From Streptomyces iakyrus (GTDB lineage Bacteria; Actinomycetota; Actinomycetes; Streptomycetales; Streptomycetaceae): DNA of 64,000 nucleotides. Made by a program: the position numbers and the translations under genes. Positions within the stretch are counted from its first letter, which is position 1. Each line of letters opens with the position of its first letter. Positions 54,976 to 63,636 of the stretch are shown here, one piece after another. Below the pieces are notes generated by a model. It saw nothing but the letters and a program-made list of their open reading frames with translations. It was not told the DNA's origin and searched no databases. The DNA is taken from NCBI RefSeq assembly GCF_000717055.1, contig NZ_JNXI01000015.1:283719-347718 (forward strand). The letters are read 5' to 3'.

Positions 54976-56121
54976 ATGAGTCACGGCCCCCGGTCCGGCC
55001 TCGCCGCGGTGAGTTCCGCGCTGCTGGCCATGAGCAGGCATCTCGAGGTGCGCGACGTCCTCAAGACGATCGTCGCCTCGGCCCGCGAACTGCTCGACGC
55101 GCAGTACGCCGCGCTCGGCGTCCCGGACGACCACGGCGGCTTCGCCCAGTTCGTCGTCGACGGCGTCAGCGAGGAGCAGTGGAGGGCCATCGGCCCCCTC
55201 CCGCGCCAGCACGGCATCCTCGCCGCGATGCTGCACGAGGCCAGGGCCGAACGCCTCGCGGACGTCCGCAAGGACCCCCGCTTCGAGGGCTGGCCGAAGG
55301 CCCACCCGGACCTGGCCGACTTCCTGGGCCTGCCCATCCGCGACGGCGACGAGGTCATCGGAGCGCTGTTCCTGGCCAACAAGAACTGTGAGCGGCCCGA
55401 AGGCGGCTGCGGTTTCACCGAGGACGACGAAGAACTGCTCGGCATCCTCGCCCAGCACGCCGCGATCGCCCTCACCAACGCCCGCCTCTACGAGCGCAGC
55501 CGGGAACTGACCATCGCAGAGGAGCGCTCCCGCCTGGCCCACGAACTGCACGACGCGGTCAGCCAGAAGCTGTTCTCCCTGCGCCTGACCGCCCAGGCCG
55601 CGGCCCGCCTGGTGGACCGCGACCCCTCCCGCGCCAAGGGCGAGCTCCAGCAGGTCGCGGCCCTGGCCGCCGAGGCCGCCGACGAACTGCGCGCCGCGGT
55701 CGTCGAGTTGCGGCCCGCCGCCCTCGACGAGGACGGCCTCGTGGCGACCCTGCGGACCCAGATACAGGTCCTCGACCGGGCCCACAGCGCCCGCGTCACC
55801 TTCGCCGGCCACGGCGTGAAGGCCCTGCCCGCATCCCAGGAGGAGGCCCTCCTGCGCGTCGCACAGGAAGCCCTGCACAACGCCCTGCGCCACTCCGGCG
55901 CCGACCACGTCGACGTGACCCTGGACCGCCGCGGCGGCGGAGCCGTCCTGCGGATCACGGACGACGGCAGCGGCTTCGACCCGCAGGCGGTGCGTCACGC
56001 GGGACGCCACCTGGGCCTGGTCTCCATGCGGGACCGGGCGAGCGGCGCCGGCGGCTCGCTGACCGTGGAATCGGTGCCCGGCAAGGGCACCGTCATCGAG
56101 ATGGAGGTCCCCGGTGGCTGA
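54976..56121 (+). CDS. GAF-domain sensor histidine kinase
   Basis: A cytoplasmic kinase of 381 residues. The GAF domain lies at about 15-170 (VRDVLKTIVASARELLDAQY, GLPIRDGDEVIGALFLANKN). The HisKA_3 helix has LAHELHDAVSQKLFSLRL with phospho-acceptor His192. The ATPase domain has RVAQEALHNALRHSGADHVD and LRITDDGSGFD. No membrane segment, so it senses an internal or redox/gas signal, as DevS-type kinases do. Its stop overlaps the response regulator start by 8 nt. Confidence 0.94.
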   Translation: MSHGPRSGLAAVSSALLAMSRHLEVRDVLKTIVASARELLDAQYAALGVPDDHGGFAQFVVDGVSEEQWRAIGPLPRQHGILAAMLHEARAERLADVRKDPRFEGWPKAHPDLADFLGLPIRDGDEVIGALFLANKNCERPEGGCGFTEDDEELLGILAQHAAIALTNARLYERSRELTIAEERSRLAHELHDAVSQKLFSLRLTAQAAARLVDRDPSRAKGELQQVAALAAEAADELRAAVVELRPAALDEDGLVATLRTQIQVLDRAHSARVTFAGHGVKALPASQEEALLRVAQEALHNALRHSGADHVDVTLDRRGGGAVLRITDDGSGFDPQAVRHAGRHLGLVSMRDRASGAGGSLTVESVPGKGTVIEMEVPGG

Positions 56122-56755
56122 CGCGATCAAGGTGCTGCTCGTCGACGACCACCAGGTCGTCCGCCGGGGCCTGCGCACCTTCCTCGAAGTGCAGGACGAC
56201 ATCGAGGTCGTCGGCGAGGCGGCGGACGGCACCGAAGGAGTCGACCGTGCCGAGGAGCTGAAGCCCGACGTCATCCTCATGGACGTCAAGATGCCGGGCA
56301 TGGACGGCGTCGACGCCCTGCGCAGACTCCGCGAACTGGCCAACCCCGCGCGCGTGCTGGTCGTCACCAGCTTCACCGAGCAGCGCACGGTGGTCCCGGC
56401 CCTGCGCGCCGGGGCCGCCGGGTACGTCTACAAGGACGTCGACCCCGACGCCCTCGCCGGGGCCATCCGCTCGGTGCACGCCGGGCACATCCTCCTCCAG
56501 CCGGAGGTCGCCGGCGCCCTGCTGGCGCAGGAGGAGACCAACGCCGGGACGGGGAGGGCCGGTTCGCTCACCGAGCGGGAACGCGAGGTACTCGGGCTGA
56601 TAGCGGACGGCCGCTCGAATCGGGAGATCGCCCGCGCGCTCGTCCTCTCCGAGAAGACCGTCAAGACCCACGTCTCGAACATCCTGATGAAACTGGACCT
56701 GGCCGACCGAACGCAGGCCGCGTTGTGGGCCGTCCGCCATGGCGTGACGGGCTGA
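56114..56755 (+). CDS. NarL/LuxR-type response regulator
   Basis: A 213-residue regulator from the GTG at 56114. Receiver domain: acidic pocket DD at 11-12, phosphoacceptor Asp57 in ILMDVKMPG, Lys in AGYVYKDV. The LuxR HTH near the C-terminus is LTEREREVLGLIADGRSNRE. It is the partner of the upstream kinase. The chaplin gene chpE lies next downstream with its own promoter. Confidence 0.95.
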   Translation: MADAIKVLLVDDHQVVRRGLRTFLEVQDDIEVVGEAADGTEGVDRAEELKPDVILMDVKMPGMDGVDALRRLRELANPARVLVVTSFTEQRTVVPALRAGAAGYVYKDVDPDALAGAIRSVHAGHILLQPEVAGALLAQEETNAGTGRAGSLTEREREVLGLIADGRSNREIARALVLSEKTVKTHVSNILMKLDLADRTQAALWAVRHGVTG

Positions 56756-56783
56756 CAGCCTTCGCCCACGGCAACACGGAAGG

Positions 56784-56811
56784 TTGCGTTCCGGACCGAG
56801 ATTCATACTGT
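56784..56811 (+). promoter_or_regulatory. Candidate chpE promoter
   Basis: TTGCGT at 56784-56789 and TACTGT at 56806-56811 are separated by 16 bp, close to the vegetative consensus. Transcription would start near 56818, giving a leader of about 90 nt. I see no BldN-type promoter. Confidence 0.45.
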
Positions 56812-56910
56812 CGTGGGAACGTCCCTCATATGGCGCAACCTCGATGGATCTCCGCCGTTCTCAGTGCGTGCTGCGGCGCCTGCCGCGGCCATCGCAAGGA
56901 GGGCTCAGAA

Positions 56911-57153
56911 GTGAAGAACCTGAAGAAGGCAGCGGCCGTGACGATGGTGACGGGTGGCCTCCTGGCCGCCGGCGCCGGCATGGCCTCCGCCACCAGCGCG
57001 CACGCCGACGGCCAGGCCGTGGGCTCCCCGGGCGTCGGCTCGGGCAACGTCGTCCAGGCTCCGGTGCACGTCCCGGTCAACGTGTCCGGCAACAGCGTGA
57101 ACGTCGTGGGCATCCTGAACCCGGCCTTCGGCAACCTCGCCGTCAACCACTGA
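56911..57153 (+). CDS. chpE: Short chaplin ChpE
   Basis: A secreted hydrophobic surface protein, 80 residues, for aerial hyphae and spores. It has a signal peptide (VKNLKKAAAVTMVTGGLLAA) and a chaplin domain, GSGNVVQAPVHVPVNVSGNS, ending NPAFGNLAVNH. The mature part has no cysteine, which distinguishes ChpE from the other chaplins. It is among the essential chaplins in S. coelicolor. The GTG at 56911 follows AAGGAGGG. Confidence 0.95.
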   Translation: MKNLKKAAAVTMVTGGLLAAGAGMASATSAHADGQAVGSPGVGSGNVVQAPVHVPVNVSGNSVNVVGILNPAFGNLAVNH

Positions 57154-57185
57154 CGCTCCACCTCCGTCTCCGAGCCGGAGGTGTC

Positions 57186-57215
57186 CCGGCCTCCCGGTCC
57201 TGCCCGGGAGGCCGG
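57186..57215 (+). terminator. Terminator after chpE
   Basis: A perfect 12-bp inverted repeat, CCGGCCTCCCGG and CCGGGAGGCCGG, with a 6-nt loop. Confidence 0.8.
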
Positions 57216-57244
57216 TCTGGCATGTGTGCGTGCAGTGTCGCGCG

Positions 57245-57313
57245 ATCCAGCCCGTTCGGCGCTTGAGGACGAGGCCCTTCAGGCCGACGGGGTCTGGGGG
57301 CGAAGCCCCCAGG
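57245..57313 (+). repeat. Streptomyces intergenic repetitive element
   Basis: The segment contains GCCCGTTCGGCGCTTGAGGA, then CGAGGCCCTTCAGGCCGACG, and ends with a hairpin CTGGGGGC-GAA-GCCCCCAG at 57294-57312. I recognise this composite as a repeat scattered between genes in many Streptomyces chromosomes. Confidence 0.75.
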
Positions 57314-57349
57314 TACCTCGTACCAACGCCGACTACCGGGAACCGGCCG

Positions 57350-58135
57350 TCACCGCACTCCCCGCTCCCGCTCCTCCACAACGGAGTTGTACGCCGCGAC
57401 CTGCGCCCGCCGAGCCGTCCGCTCCACCGGCCGCAACGCCTCCCGCCGCGCGGAGATCTCCGACGAACTCACCGCGCCCCCGTGCCCACGCTCCGTCGCC
57501 ACCGCGATCAGCGTCCCCACCCGCTGCGCCAGCTCCAGCACCCGCACCGCCCGCGGCGGATACCCCGGCGCCAGCACCTCCCGCCCCCGCTCGGCCCGCG
57601 CCCGGTACGCATCGATCGCCGCCTCCGCCACCGGCCCGGACCCCGCCACGTCCAGCCGCGTCAGCACCTCCGTGGCCTCCCGCAGGGCCTCCGCCAGCTC
57701 CCGCTCCGCCTCGCCCAGCGACGGCACATCCGCGGGCGGCGCCTCCCGCACCGGCAGCACATGCCACACCACCTCGACCTGCACGCCCTCGGGCCCGGCC
57801 TCGTACACGTCCGGCACCAGCCCGTAGGCGGCCCCGTGACAGACCACCGCCTCCTCGGCCTCCAGCGCACGCGCGTTGAACTCCGGCGGCCCGCTCAGCC
57901 CCAGCGGATGCCCCGGCGCGGGCAGAGCCACCCGCAGCCCGGTCACCCCGAGCACCCGCAGCCGCCCGAGCGCGAGCGTCAGCCCGACCTGCCCCGGCTC
58001 GCCCGGCAGCCCCTCCACCCGGTGCACCGCGTCCGCGCCGACGATGGCGAAAACGGCGTCGTCCGGCGAGACAAGTCCGGCCAAAAGGGCATTTCCCCAA
58101 GCTGCGAGACGTCCAGCACGTGGTTCCGAGAGCAT
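57350..58135 (-). CDS. Hypothetical protein
   Basis: A 261-residue soluble protein. I do not recognise the family. The N-terminal half has alternating strand-like segments (LTLALGRLRVLGVTGLRVAL, HPLGLSGPPEFNARALEAEE), and the C-terminal half is helical (RELAEALREATEVLTRLDVA, RRAQVAAYNSVVEERERG). No signal peptide or membrane span. It lies between chpE and an ABC ATPase, divergent from the latter. Confidence 0.8.
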   Translation of the reverse strand: MLSEPRAGRLAAWGNALLAGLVSPDDAVFAIVGADAVHRVEGLPGEPGQVGLTLALGRLRVLGVTGLRVALPAPGHPLGLSGPPEFNARALEAEEAVVCHGAAYGLVPDVYEAGPEGVQVEVVWHVLPVREAPPADVPSLGEAERELAEALREATEVLTRLDVAGSGPVAEAAIDAYRARAERGREVLAPGYPPRAVRVLELAQRVGTLIAVATERGHGGAVSSSEISARREALRPVERTARRAQVAAYNSVVEERERGVR

Positions 58136-58296
58136 GCCTCCACCCTAGAACCCTCCAAGGACCGGACCGAGGGAACGCCCGGTACGACCGGTGGCGTAGA
58201 TTTCATGGAGGGCTGCGCCCACCGGCGCGGCGGACCGAGCCACAGGCTTACGCGACAGCCGAGACCGGCCACACTGCAAGGGGAGACAACGCGCTC

Positions 58297-59094
58297 ATGA
58301 GCGATGTTCTGGAGCTTCAGGACGTATCCGTGGTCCGTGAGGGCCGGGCTCTGGTGGACCAGGTCTCCTGGTCGGTCAAGGAGGGCGAGCGCTGGGTCAT
58401 CCTCGGCCCGAACGGCGCCGGCAAGACCACCCTCCTCAACCTCGCTTCCACCTACCTCTTCCCCAGCTCGGGCACCACCGCCATCCTCGGCGAGACCCTC
58501 GGCCGGCCCGGCACCGACGTCTTCGAGCTGCGCCCCCGCATCGGCATGGCCGGCATCGCCATGACCGAGAAGCTCCCCAAGCGCCAGACGGTCCTGGAGA
58601 CGGTCCTCACCGCCGCGTACGGCATGACCGCCACCTGGCACGAGGACTACGAGGACATCGACGAACAGCGCGCCCGCGCCTTCCTCGACCGCCTCGGCAT
58701 GAGCGAGTACCTGGACCGCAGGTTCGGCACGCTCTCCGAAGGCGAGCGCAAGCGCACCCTGATCGCCCGCGCCCTGATGACCGACCCCGAGCTGCTCCTC
58801 CTCGACGAGCCCGCCGCCGGCCTCGACCTCGGCGGACGCGAGGACCTCGTCCGCCGCCTCGGCCGCCTCGCCCTCGACCCGATCGCCCCCTCGATGCTCA
58901 TGGTCACCCACCACGTCGAGGAGATCCCCCCGGGCTTCACCCACGTCCTCATGATCCGCCAGGGCAAGGTCCTCGCCGCCGGCCCGCTGGAGCTGGAGCT
59001 CACCTCCCGCAACCTCTCCCTCTGCTTCGGCCTCCCGCTCGTCGTCGAACAGTCGGGCGAGCGCTGGACCGCGCAGGGCCTCCCGCTCTCCTGA
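58297..59094 (+). CDS. ABC transporter ATP-binding protein without a nearby permease
   Basis: A 265-residue ATPase. Walker A GPNGAGKTTLLNL (about 38), signature LSEGERKRTLIARAL and Walker B LLLLDEPAAGLDLGG. The signature departs from LSGGQ but is common in ModF/YlmA-like ATPases. No permease is next to it, so it may serve another complex. The ATG at 58297 follows GGGGAGA. Confidence 0.88.
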   Translation: MSDVLELQDVSVVREGRALVDQVSWSVKEGERWVILGPNGAGKTTLLNLASTYLFPSSGTTAILGETLGRPGTDVFELRPRIGMAGIAMTEKLPKRQTVLETVLTAAYGMTATWHEDYEDIDEQRARAFLDRLGMSEYLDRRFGTLSEGERKRTLIARALMTDPELLLLDEPAAGLDLGGREDLVRRLGRLALDPIAPSMLMVTHHVEEIPPGFTHVLMIRQGKVLAAGPLELELTSRNLSLCFGLPLVVEQSGERWTAQGLPLS

Positions 59095-59188
59095 GCCCGA
59101 CCGCCGCCTCCCAAATCGCAGGGTAAGAACGGGATTTCACACCACGGGCGCCCTGTCGGCGACAGGGCCGCGGACCTACCATGACCAT

Positions 59189-59620
59189 GTGGAAATCGAC
59201 GCATGTCTGTGGTGGCTGATCGGCGCGGCAGCGCTCGGCATCGCGCTCGTGGTCACCGCGATGCCCGAACTCGGCATGCTGGCGGTGGGCGCCATCGCCG
59301 CGGCGGTGGTCACCGGCGTCTTCGGCGGCGGAGCCGTCGCCCAGGTCGCGGTCTTCGCCGTCATCTCGGCCGCGGGCATCGCCGTCGTACGGCCCATTGC
59401 GAACCGGCACCGCGCTCAACTCCCCCAGTTCGCCTCCGGTGTGGAGGCGTTGAAGGGCAGACGAGCCGTCGTCCTGGAACGCGTCGACGCCTCCGGAGGC
59501 CGGATCAAGCTGGCCGGAGAGGTCTGGTCGGCCCGCGCCCTCGACACCGACCGCGCCTACGAATCAGGCGAGGAAGTGGATGTCGTGGACATCGAGGGAG
59601 CCACCGCGATCGTGATGTGA
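59189..59620 (+). CDS. NfeD family membrane protein
   Basis: A 143-residue protein with three to four hydrophobic spans followed by an OB-fold domain (GVEALKGRRAVVLERVDASG, DTDRAYESGEEVDVVDIEGA). This is the short NfeD form without the protease domain. GTG start at 59189. It partners the SPFH protein 132 bp downstream on the same strand. Confidence 0.92.
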   Translation: MEIDACLWWLIGAAALGIALVVTAMPELGMLAVGAIAAAVVTGVFGGGAVAQVAVFAVISAAGIAVVRPIANRHRAQLPQFASGVEALKGRRAVVLERVDASGGRIKLAGEVWSARALDTDRAYESGEEVDVVDIEGATAIVM

Positions 59621-59752
59621 CCTCGCAGGACGTAACTGGAGTGAACTCCTCGCCAGCTACGCGACGGTCTGTCAGACTCGACCAGCAAGATCTTCGACAA
59701 CCATAAGATCTGCCGAAGACGCCGCAGCGGAGAAGGGACACGGGGAACGACG

Positions 59753-60712
59753 ATGGAACCGGTCATCATCGTCCTGATCATTCTGGTGGTGTTGGTCTTC
59801 ATCGCCCTGATCAAGACGATCCAAGTCATCCCACAGGCCAGCGCGGCCATCGTCGAGCGCTTCGGCCGCTACACGCGGACACTCAACGCGGGCCTCAACA
59901 TCGTCGTCCCGTTCATCGACACCATCCGCAACCGCATCGACCTGCGCGAACAGGTCGTGCCCTTCCCGCCGCAGCCGGTGATCACCCAGGACAACCTGGT
60001 CGTCAACATCGACACCGTCATCTACTACCAGGTGACCGACGCACGGGCCGCCACCTACGAAGTCGCCAGTTACATCCAGGCGATCGAGCAGCTCACCGTC
60101 ACCACCCTCCGCAACATCATCGGCGGCATGGACCTGGAGCGGACCCTCACCTCCCGCGAGGAGATCAACGCGGCCCTGCGCGGCGTCCTCGACGAGGCCA
60201 CCGGCAAGTGGGGCATCCGTGTCAACCGCGTCGAGCTCAAGGCGATCGAACCGCCCACCTCCATCCAGGACTCGATGGAGAAGCAGATGCGCGCCGACCG
60301 CGACAAGCGCGCCGCGATCCTCCAGGCCGAAGGTGTCCGGCAGTCGGAGATCCTGCGCGCCGAGGGTGAGAAGCAGTCCCAGATCCTGCGCGCCGAGGGC
60401 GAGGCAAAGGCCGCCGCCCTGCGCGCCGAGGGCGAGGCCCAGGCCGTCCGCACGGTCTTCGAGGCCATCCACGCCGGCGACCCGGACCAGAAGCTCCTCT
60501 CCTACCAGTACCTCCAGATGCTCCCCAAGATCGCCGAGGGCGACGCCAACAAGCTCTGGATCGTCCCCAGTGAAATCGGCGACGCCCTCAAGGGCCTCTC
60601 CGGCGCCATGGGCAACTTCGGCGGCCTCGGCGGCGGTTCCGGCGGCAACGGCGGCGCGCCCCAAGCCGGCGTCCCCGCCCAGGAGCGCCGCGAGAAGCCG
60701 CCCATCGACTGA
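59753..60712 (+). CDS. SPFH/stomatin-like (band 7) protein
   Basis: A 319-residue scaffold protein: one N-terminal membrane span (VIIVLIILVVLVFIALI), then the SPFH domain (VERFGRYTRTLNAGLNIVVP, DNLVVNIDTVIYYQVTDARA). A coiled coil follows with the repeat EILRAEGEKQSQILRAEGEA, and the C-terminus is Gly-rich. It forms oligomeric membrane microdomains. NfeD next to it is a standard pair. Confidence 0.95.
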   Translation: MEPVIIVLIILVVLVFIALIKTIQVIPQASAAIVERFGRYTRTLNAGLNIVVPFIDTIRNRIDLREQVVPFPPQPVITQDNLVVNIDTVIYYQVTDARAATYEVASYIQAIEQLTVTTLRNIIGGMDLERTLTSREEINAALRGVLDEATGKWGIRVNRVELKAIEPPTSIQDSMEKQMRADRDKRAAILQAEGVRQSEILRAEGEKQSQILRAEGEAKAAALRAEGEAQAVRTVFEAIHAGDPDQKLLSYQYLQMLPKIAEGDANKLWIVPSEIGDALKGLSGAMGNFGGLGGGSGGNGGAPQAGVPAQERREKPPID

Positions 60713-60722
60713 CCCGGCACAG

Positions 60723-60761
60723 ACGGAGGGGCCCGCTTCCCAGGGAAGCGGGCCCCTCCGT
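60723..60761. terminator. Bidirectional terminator
   Basis: A perfect 18-bp inverted repeat, ACGGAGGGGCCCGCTTCC and its complement, with a 3-nt loop, lies between the SPFH and HNH genes. Confidence 0.9.
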
Positions 60762-60770
60762 ATGACAGCT

Positions 60771-61277
60771 CTAGGCCGCGGGCTGTGCCAGCCACTCCGG
60801 CAGCGCGTCGAAGTCGTCCTGCCCCAGCGCCAGCAGCATCGCGTCCGCCGGAGTCGGCTCGAACGGCTGCCGCAGCAGCGGCATCCCCGCCTCCTCCGGA
60901 GTCCGGTTCGCCTTACGGTGATTGTCCTGCGCACACGAGGCCACCGTGTTCAGCCACGTGTCCTGCCCCCCCTGCGACCGCGGCACCACGTGGTCCACGG
61001 TCGTCGCCCGCCTCCCGCAGTACGCGCACCGGTTGCGGTCCCTGATCAGCACACCCCGCCTCGACCACGGCGCTCGTCTTCGGAACGGCACCCGTACGTA
61101 CTGGCAGAGCCTGATCACACGGGGCGCCGGTATGTCGACCGCGGCTCCCCGCATCCGCAGTTCGGGGTGGGCCTGCTCGACGACGGCCTTGTCCTGAAGC
61201 ACCAGAACGACGGCTCGATTCAACGTCACCGTCGACAGCGGCTCGAAGCTCGCGTTCAGTACCAGCGTGTCCCGCAT
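60771..61277 (-). CDS. HNH endonuclease
   Basis: A 168-residue protein. HNH core: CAYCGRRATTVDHVVPRSQG, then a region containing NTVASCAQDNHRKANRTP with the zinc CxxC and second pair. Start MRDTLVLNASFEPLSTVTLN is typical of free-standing actinobacterial HNH proteins. No mobile element is nearby. Confidence 0.92.
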   Translation of the reverse strand: MRDTLVLNASFEPLSTVTLNRAVVLVLQDKAVVEQAHPELRMRGAAVDIPAPRVIRLCQYVRVPFRRRAPWSRRGVLIRDRNRCAYCGRRATTVDHVVPRSQGGQDTWLNTVASCAQDNHRKANRTPEEAGMPLLRQPFEPTPADAMLLALGQDDFDALPEWLAQPAA

Positions 61278-61408
61278 ACCAGCCCACCTCCCGTGTGCAC
61301 CGGCCCACCCCCTGGCGGGCTGGGATCAACTCTGGCCGGGCACGCCGAGATGGACAACGCAATATCTGCTGCTCCCGCGAGGGGTGACCCCCGCGACCCC
61401 CGGCAACA

Positions 61409-61449
61409 AAAATGCCCGCTCCTGATCAATTCCAAGACCAGGAGCGGGC
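61409..61449 (-). terminator. Intrinsic terminator of the PEBP gene
   Basis: An 11-bp perfect inverted repeat, GCCCGCTCCTG at 61414-61424 and CAGGAGCGGGC at 61439-61449, is followed on the minus strand by ATTTTTGTT. It is a classical U-tract terminator, rare in this window. Confidence 0.9.
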
Positions 61450-61486
61450 AAACGTTCCGTGAACGCCGGGTTCGCAGGCGGCTTCC

Positions 61487-62026
61487 TCAGCCCTCGGCGG
61501 GCACCTCGTACTCGCCGATCAGCTGGGCCCGCCCGATCGTGTGGAACCTCAGGTTGAAGCCGACGACGGCAGGCGACGCGTCCGCGTCCGGACCGAGCTT
61601 CTCCTCATCCACGGCGTACACCGTGAACACATACCGGTGCGGCCCGTCCCCGGGCGGCGGCGCGGCACCGCCGAACTCCTTGCCGCCGTAGTCGTTACGA
61701 GCGTGGACCGCGCCCTCCGGCAGACCCTCGAACGAGCCGCTGCCCGCACCGGCCGGCAGCTCGGTCACCGACGCCGGGATGTCGAACAGCACCCAGTGCC
61801 AGAACCCGCTGCCCGTCGGGGCGTCGGGGTCGTAGCAGGTCACGGCGAAGCTCTTGGTCTCGGGCGGGAAGCCCTCCCACCGCAGCTGTGGCGAGGTGTT
61901 GCCCGCCGCCTGGACCTGAGCGTCCTTGAGCGTCGCACCTTCCTCGACGTCCGCGCTCGTCACCTTGAACGACGCGACGGGCGGATGGAAGTCGTGGGGG
62001 AGCGGCCGCCGCTTGAGCTCGGTCAC
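61487..62026 (-). CDS. YbhB/YbcL family Raf kinase inhibitor-like (PEBP) protein
   Basis: A 179-residue protein of the PEBP fold. It has the ligand-site motif TCYDPDAPTGSGFWHWVLFD, GNTSPQLRWEG and GPHRYVFTVYAVDEEKL. The bacterial role is unknown. No signal peptide, so cytoplasmic. Confidence 0.93.
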   Translation of the reverse strand: MTELKRRPLPHDFHPPVASFKVTSADVEEGATLKDAQVQAAGNTSPQLRWEGFPPETKSFAVTCYDPDAPTGSGFWHWVLFDIPASVTELPAGAGSGSFEGLPEGAVHARNDYGGKEFGGAAPPPGDGPHRYVFTVYAVDEEKLGPDADASPAVVGFNLRFHTIGRAQLIGEYEVPAEG

Positions 62027-62066
62027 CTCGGTACCTCCTGATCGTTTCTTGCAGTCGCCCCCGAGC

Positions 62067-62849
62067 CTAGAACCAGTTGCGCTTGCTGCCGACCTCGGAC
62101 AGCCACTGGTTGAGATAGGCGGTCCAGTCGGTCCCCTGGTAATCGTTCAGACCCACCTGGAACGACCGGAAGGTGTCACTGCCCTCGCTGAACAGCCCCG
62201 GCTTCTTGTCCATCTCCAGCACCACGTCCATCGTGTGCTGGTCGGCCACGAAGCTCAGTTCGACCTGGTTGAGCCCTCGGTACTGCTGCGGCGGGTAGAA
62301 CTCGATCTCCTGGTAGAACGGCAGCTTCTGCCGTGTACCCCGGATGACACCGCGCTCCATGTCCGCGTTCTTGAACCGGAAGCCCAGCTGGATGAACGCA
62401 TCGAGGATCGCCTTCTGCGCCGGCAGCGGGTGCACGTTGACCGGGTCCAGGTCACCGGAGTCCACCGCACGCGCGATCTCCAGCTCCGTCGACACCCCGA
62501 TGTTCATGCCACGGAGCGCCTGCCCGTCGATCATCGTGATCGGCGTCTCCCACGGGATCTCGAGACCGAACTGCACCGCGTGCACGGCGTTGGCCTGCAG
62601 CTCGAACGCCCCGCCCAGCCGCGACTTCGTGAACTCGATGTCCTGCTTGTACTCCTGGTCGCCGCTCTCCACCTCGACCTTGGCCTGCAGCCCGACCGAG
62701 AGCCCCTCGATCTGCTGGTTCACGGACCCGCCCTGAATCCGCACCTCACCCTGGACGACACCGCCCGGCACGACGTTGACCTCGTGCAGCACCGTCTCGA
62801 CCGAAGCCCCGCCGGCCCCCAGGCTCGCGAGCAGCTTCTTGAACGCCAT
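62067..62849 (-). CDS. spo0M: Spo0M-like sporulation control protein
   Basis: A 260-residue arrestin-like protein: [20 protein letters not shown] at the start, then [20 protein letters not shown], and [20 protein letters not shown]. Spo0M affects sporulation and cell division in Bacillus and is common in Streptomyces. It ends close to the PEBP gene, 40 bp away. Confidence 0.93.
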   Translation of the reverse strand: MAFKKLLASLGAGGASVETVLHEVNVVPGGVVQGEVRIQGGSVNQQIEGLSVGLQAKVEVESGDQEYKQDIEFTKSRLGGAFELQANAVHAVQFGLEIPWETPITMIDGQALRGMNIGVSTELEIARAVDSGDLDPVNVHPLPAQKAILDAFIQLGFRFKNADMERGVIRGTRQKLPFYQEIEFYPPQQYRGLNQVELSFVADQHTMDVVLEMDKKPGLFSEGSDTFRSFQVGLNDYQGTDWTAYLNQWLSEVGSKRNWF

Positions 62850-62994
62850 GTCTCTCCCTCTCGCCCACTACGGGTGGATCCTTGATCCCTACATACGCGA
62901 TCCGGCCGTGGCCGGTTCCACTCCCTCACCCTGGCAAGGCCGGTGCCCTGTGGCCACCCCGCCGCACCACCCGTCTCCAGTACCCTCGGACGGC

Positions 62995-63636
62995 ATGATC
63001 GCGACCCCCGACCGTACGCCCCTGTCCAGGGACTTCTTCGACCGGCCCGTCCTCGATGTCGCCCCCGACCTCCTGGGCCGCATCCTGGTCCGCAGCACCC
63101 CGGACGGTCCGATCGCCCTCCGCCTCACCGAGGTCGAGGCCTATGACGGTGCCGACGATCCCGGCTCCCACGCCTATCGCGGCCGCACGGCACGCAACGA
63201 CGTGATGTTCGGTCCGCCCGGTCACGTGTACGTCTACTTCACTTACGGCATGTGGTTCTGCATGAACCTCGTCTGCGGCCCCGAGGGCAAGGCGAGCGCG
63301 GTCCTCCTCCGCGCCGGCGAGATCATCGAGGGCGCCGAACTGGCCCGCACCCGTCGACTCTCGGCCCGCAACGACAAGGAACTGGCCAAAGGCCCGGCCC
63401 GCCTGGCCACGGCCCTCAACGTGGACCGTTCCCTCGACGGCACGGACGCGTGCACCTCGCAGGACACCCCGCTCCGCATGCTGACGGGCACTCCCACCCC
63501 CTCCGACCAGGTACTCAACGGCCCCCGCACCGGCGTGGGCGGCGACGGAGCCGTGCACCCCTGGCGCTACTGGGTCGCCAACGACCCGACGGTGAGCCCC
63601 TATCGAGCCCATGTACCGAGGCGCCGTCGAAGTTGA
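62995..63636 (+). CDS. DNA-3-methyladenine glycosylase (AAG/MPG family)
   Basis: A base excision repair enzyme of 213 residues from the ATG at 62995. The AAG fold motifs are [40 protein letters not shown] and [14 protein letters not shown]. It removes alkylated purines. The start is placed at [10 protein letters not shown]; the longer frame from 62776 overlaps spo0M on the other strand and is not supported. Confidence 0.93.
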   Translation: MIATPDRTPLSRDFFDRPVLDVAPDLLGRILVRSTPDGPIALRLTEVEAYDGADDPGSHAYRGRTARNDVMFGPPGHVYVYFTYGMWFCMNLVCGPEGKASAVLLRAGEIIEGAELARTRRLSARNDKELAKGPARLATALNVDRSLDGTDACTSQDTPLRMLTGTPTPSDQVLNGPRTGVGGDGAVHPWRYWVANDPTVSPYRAHVPRRRRS

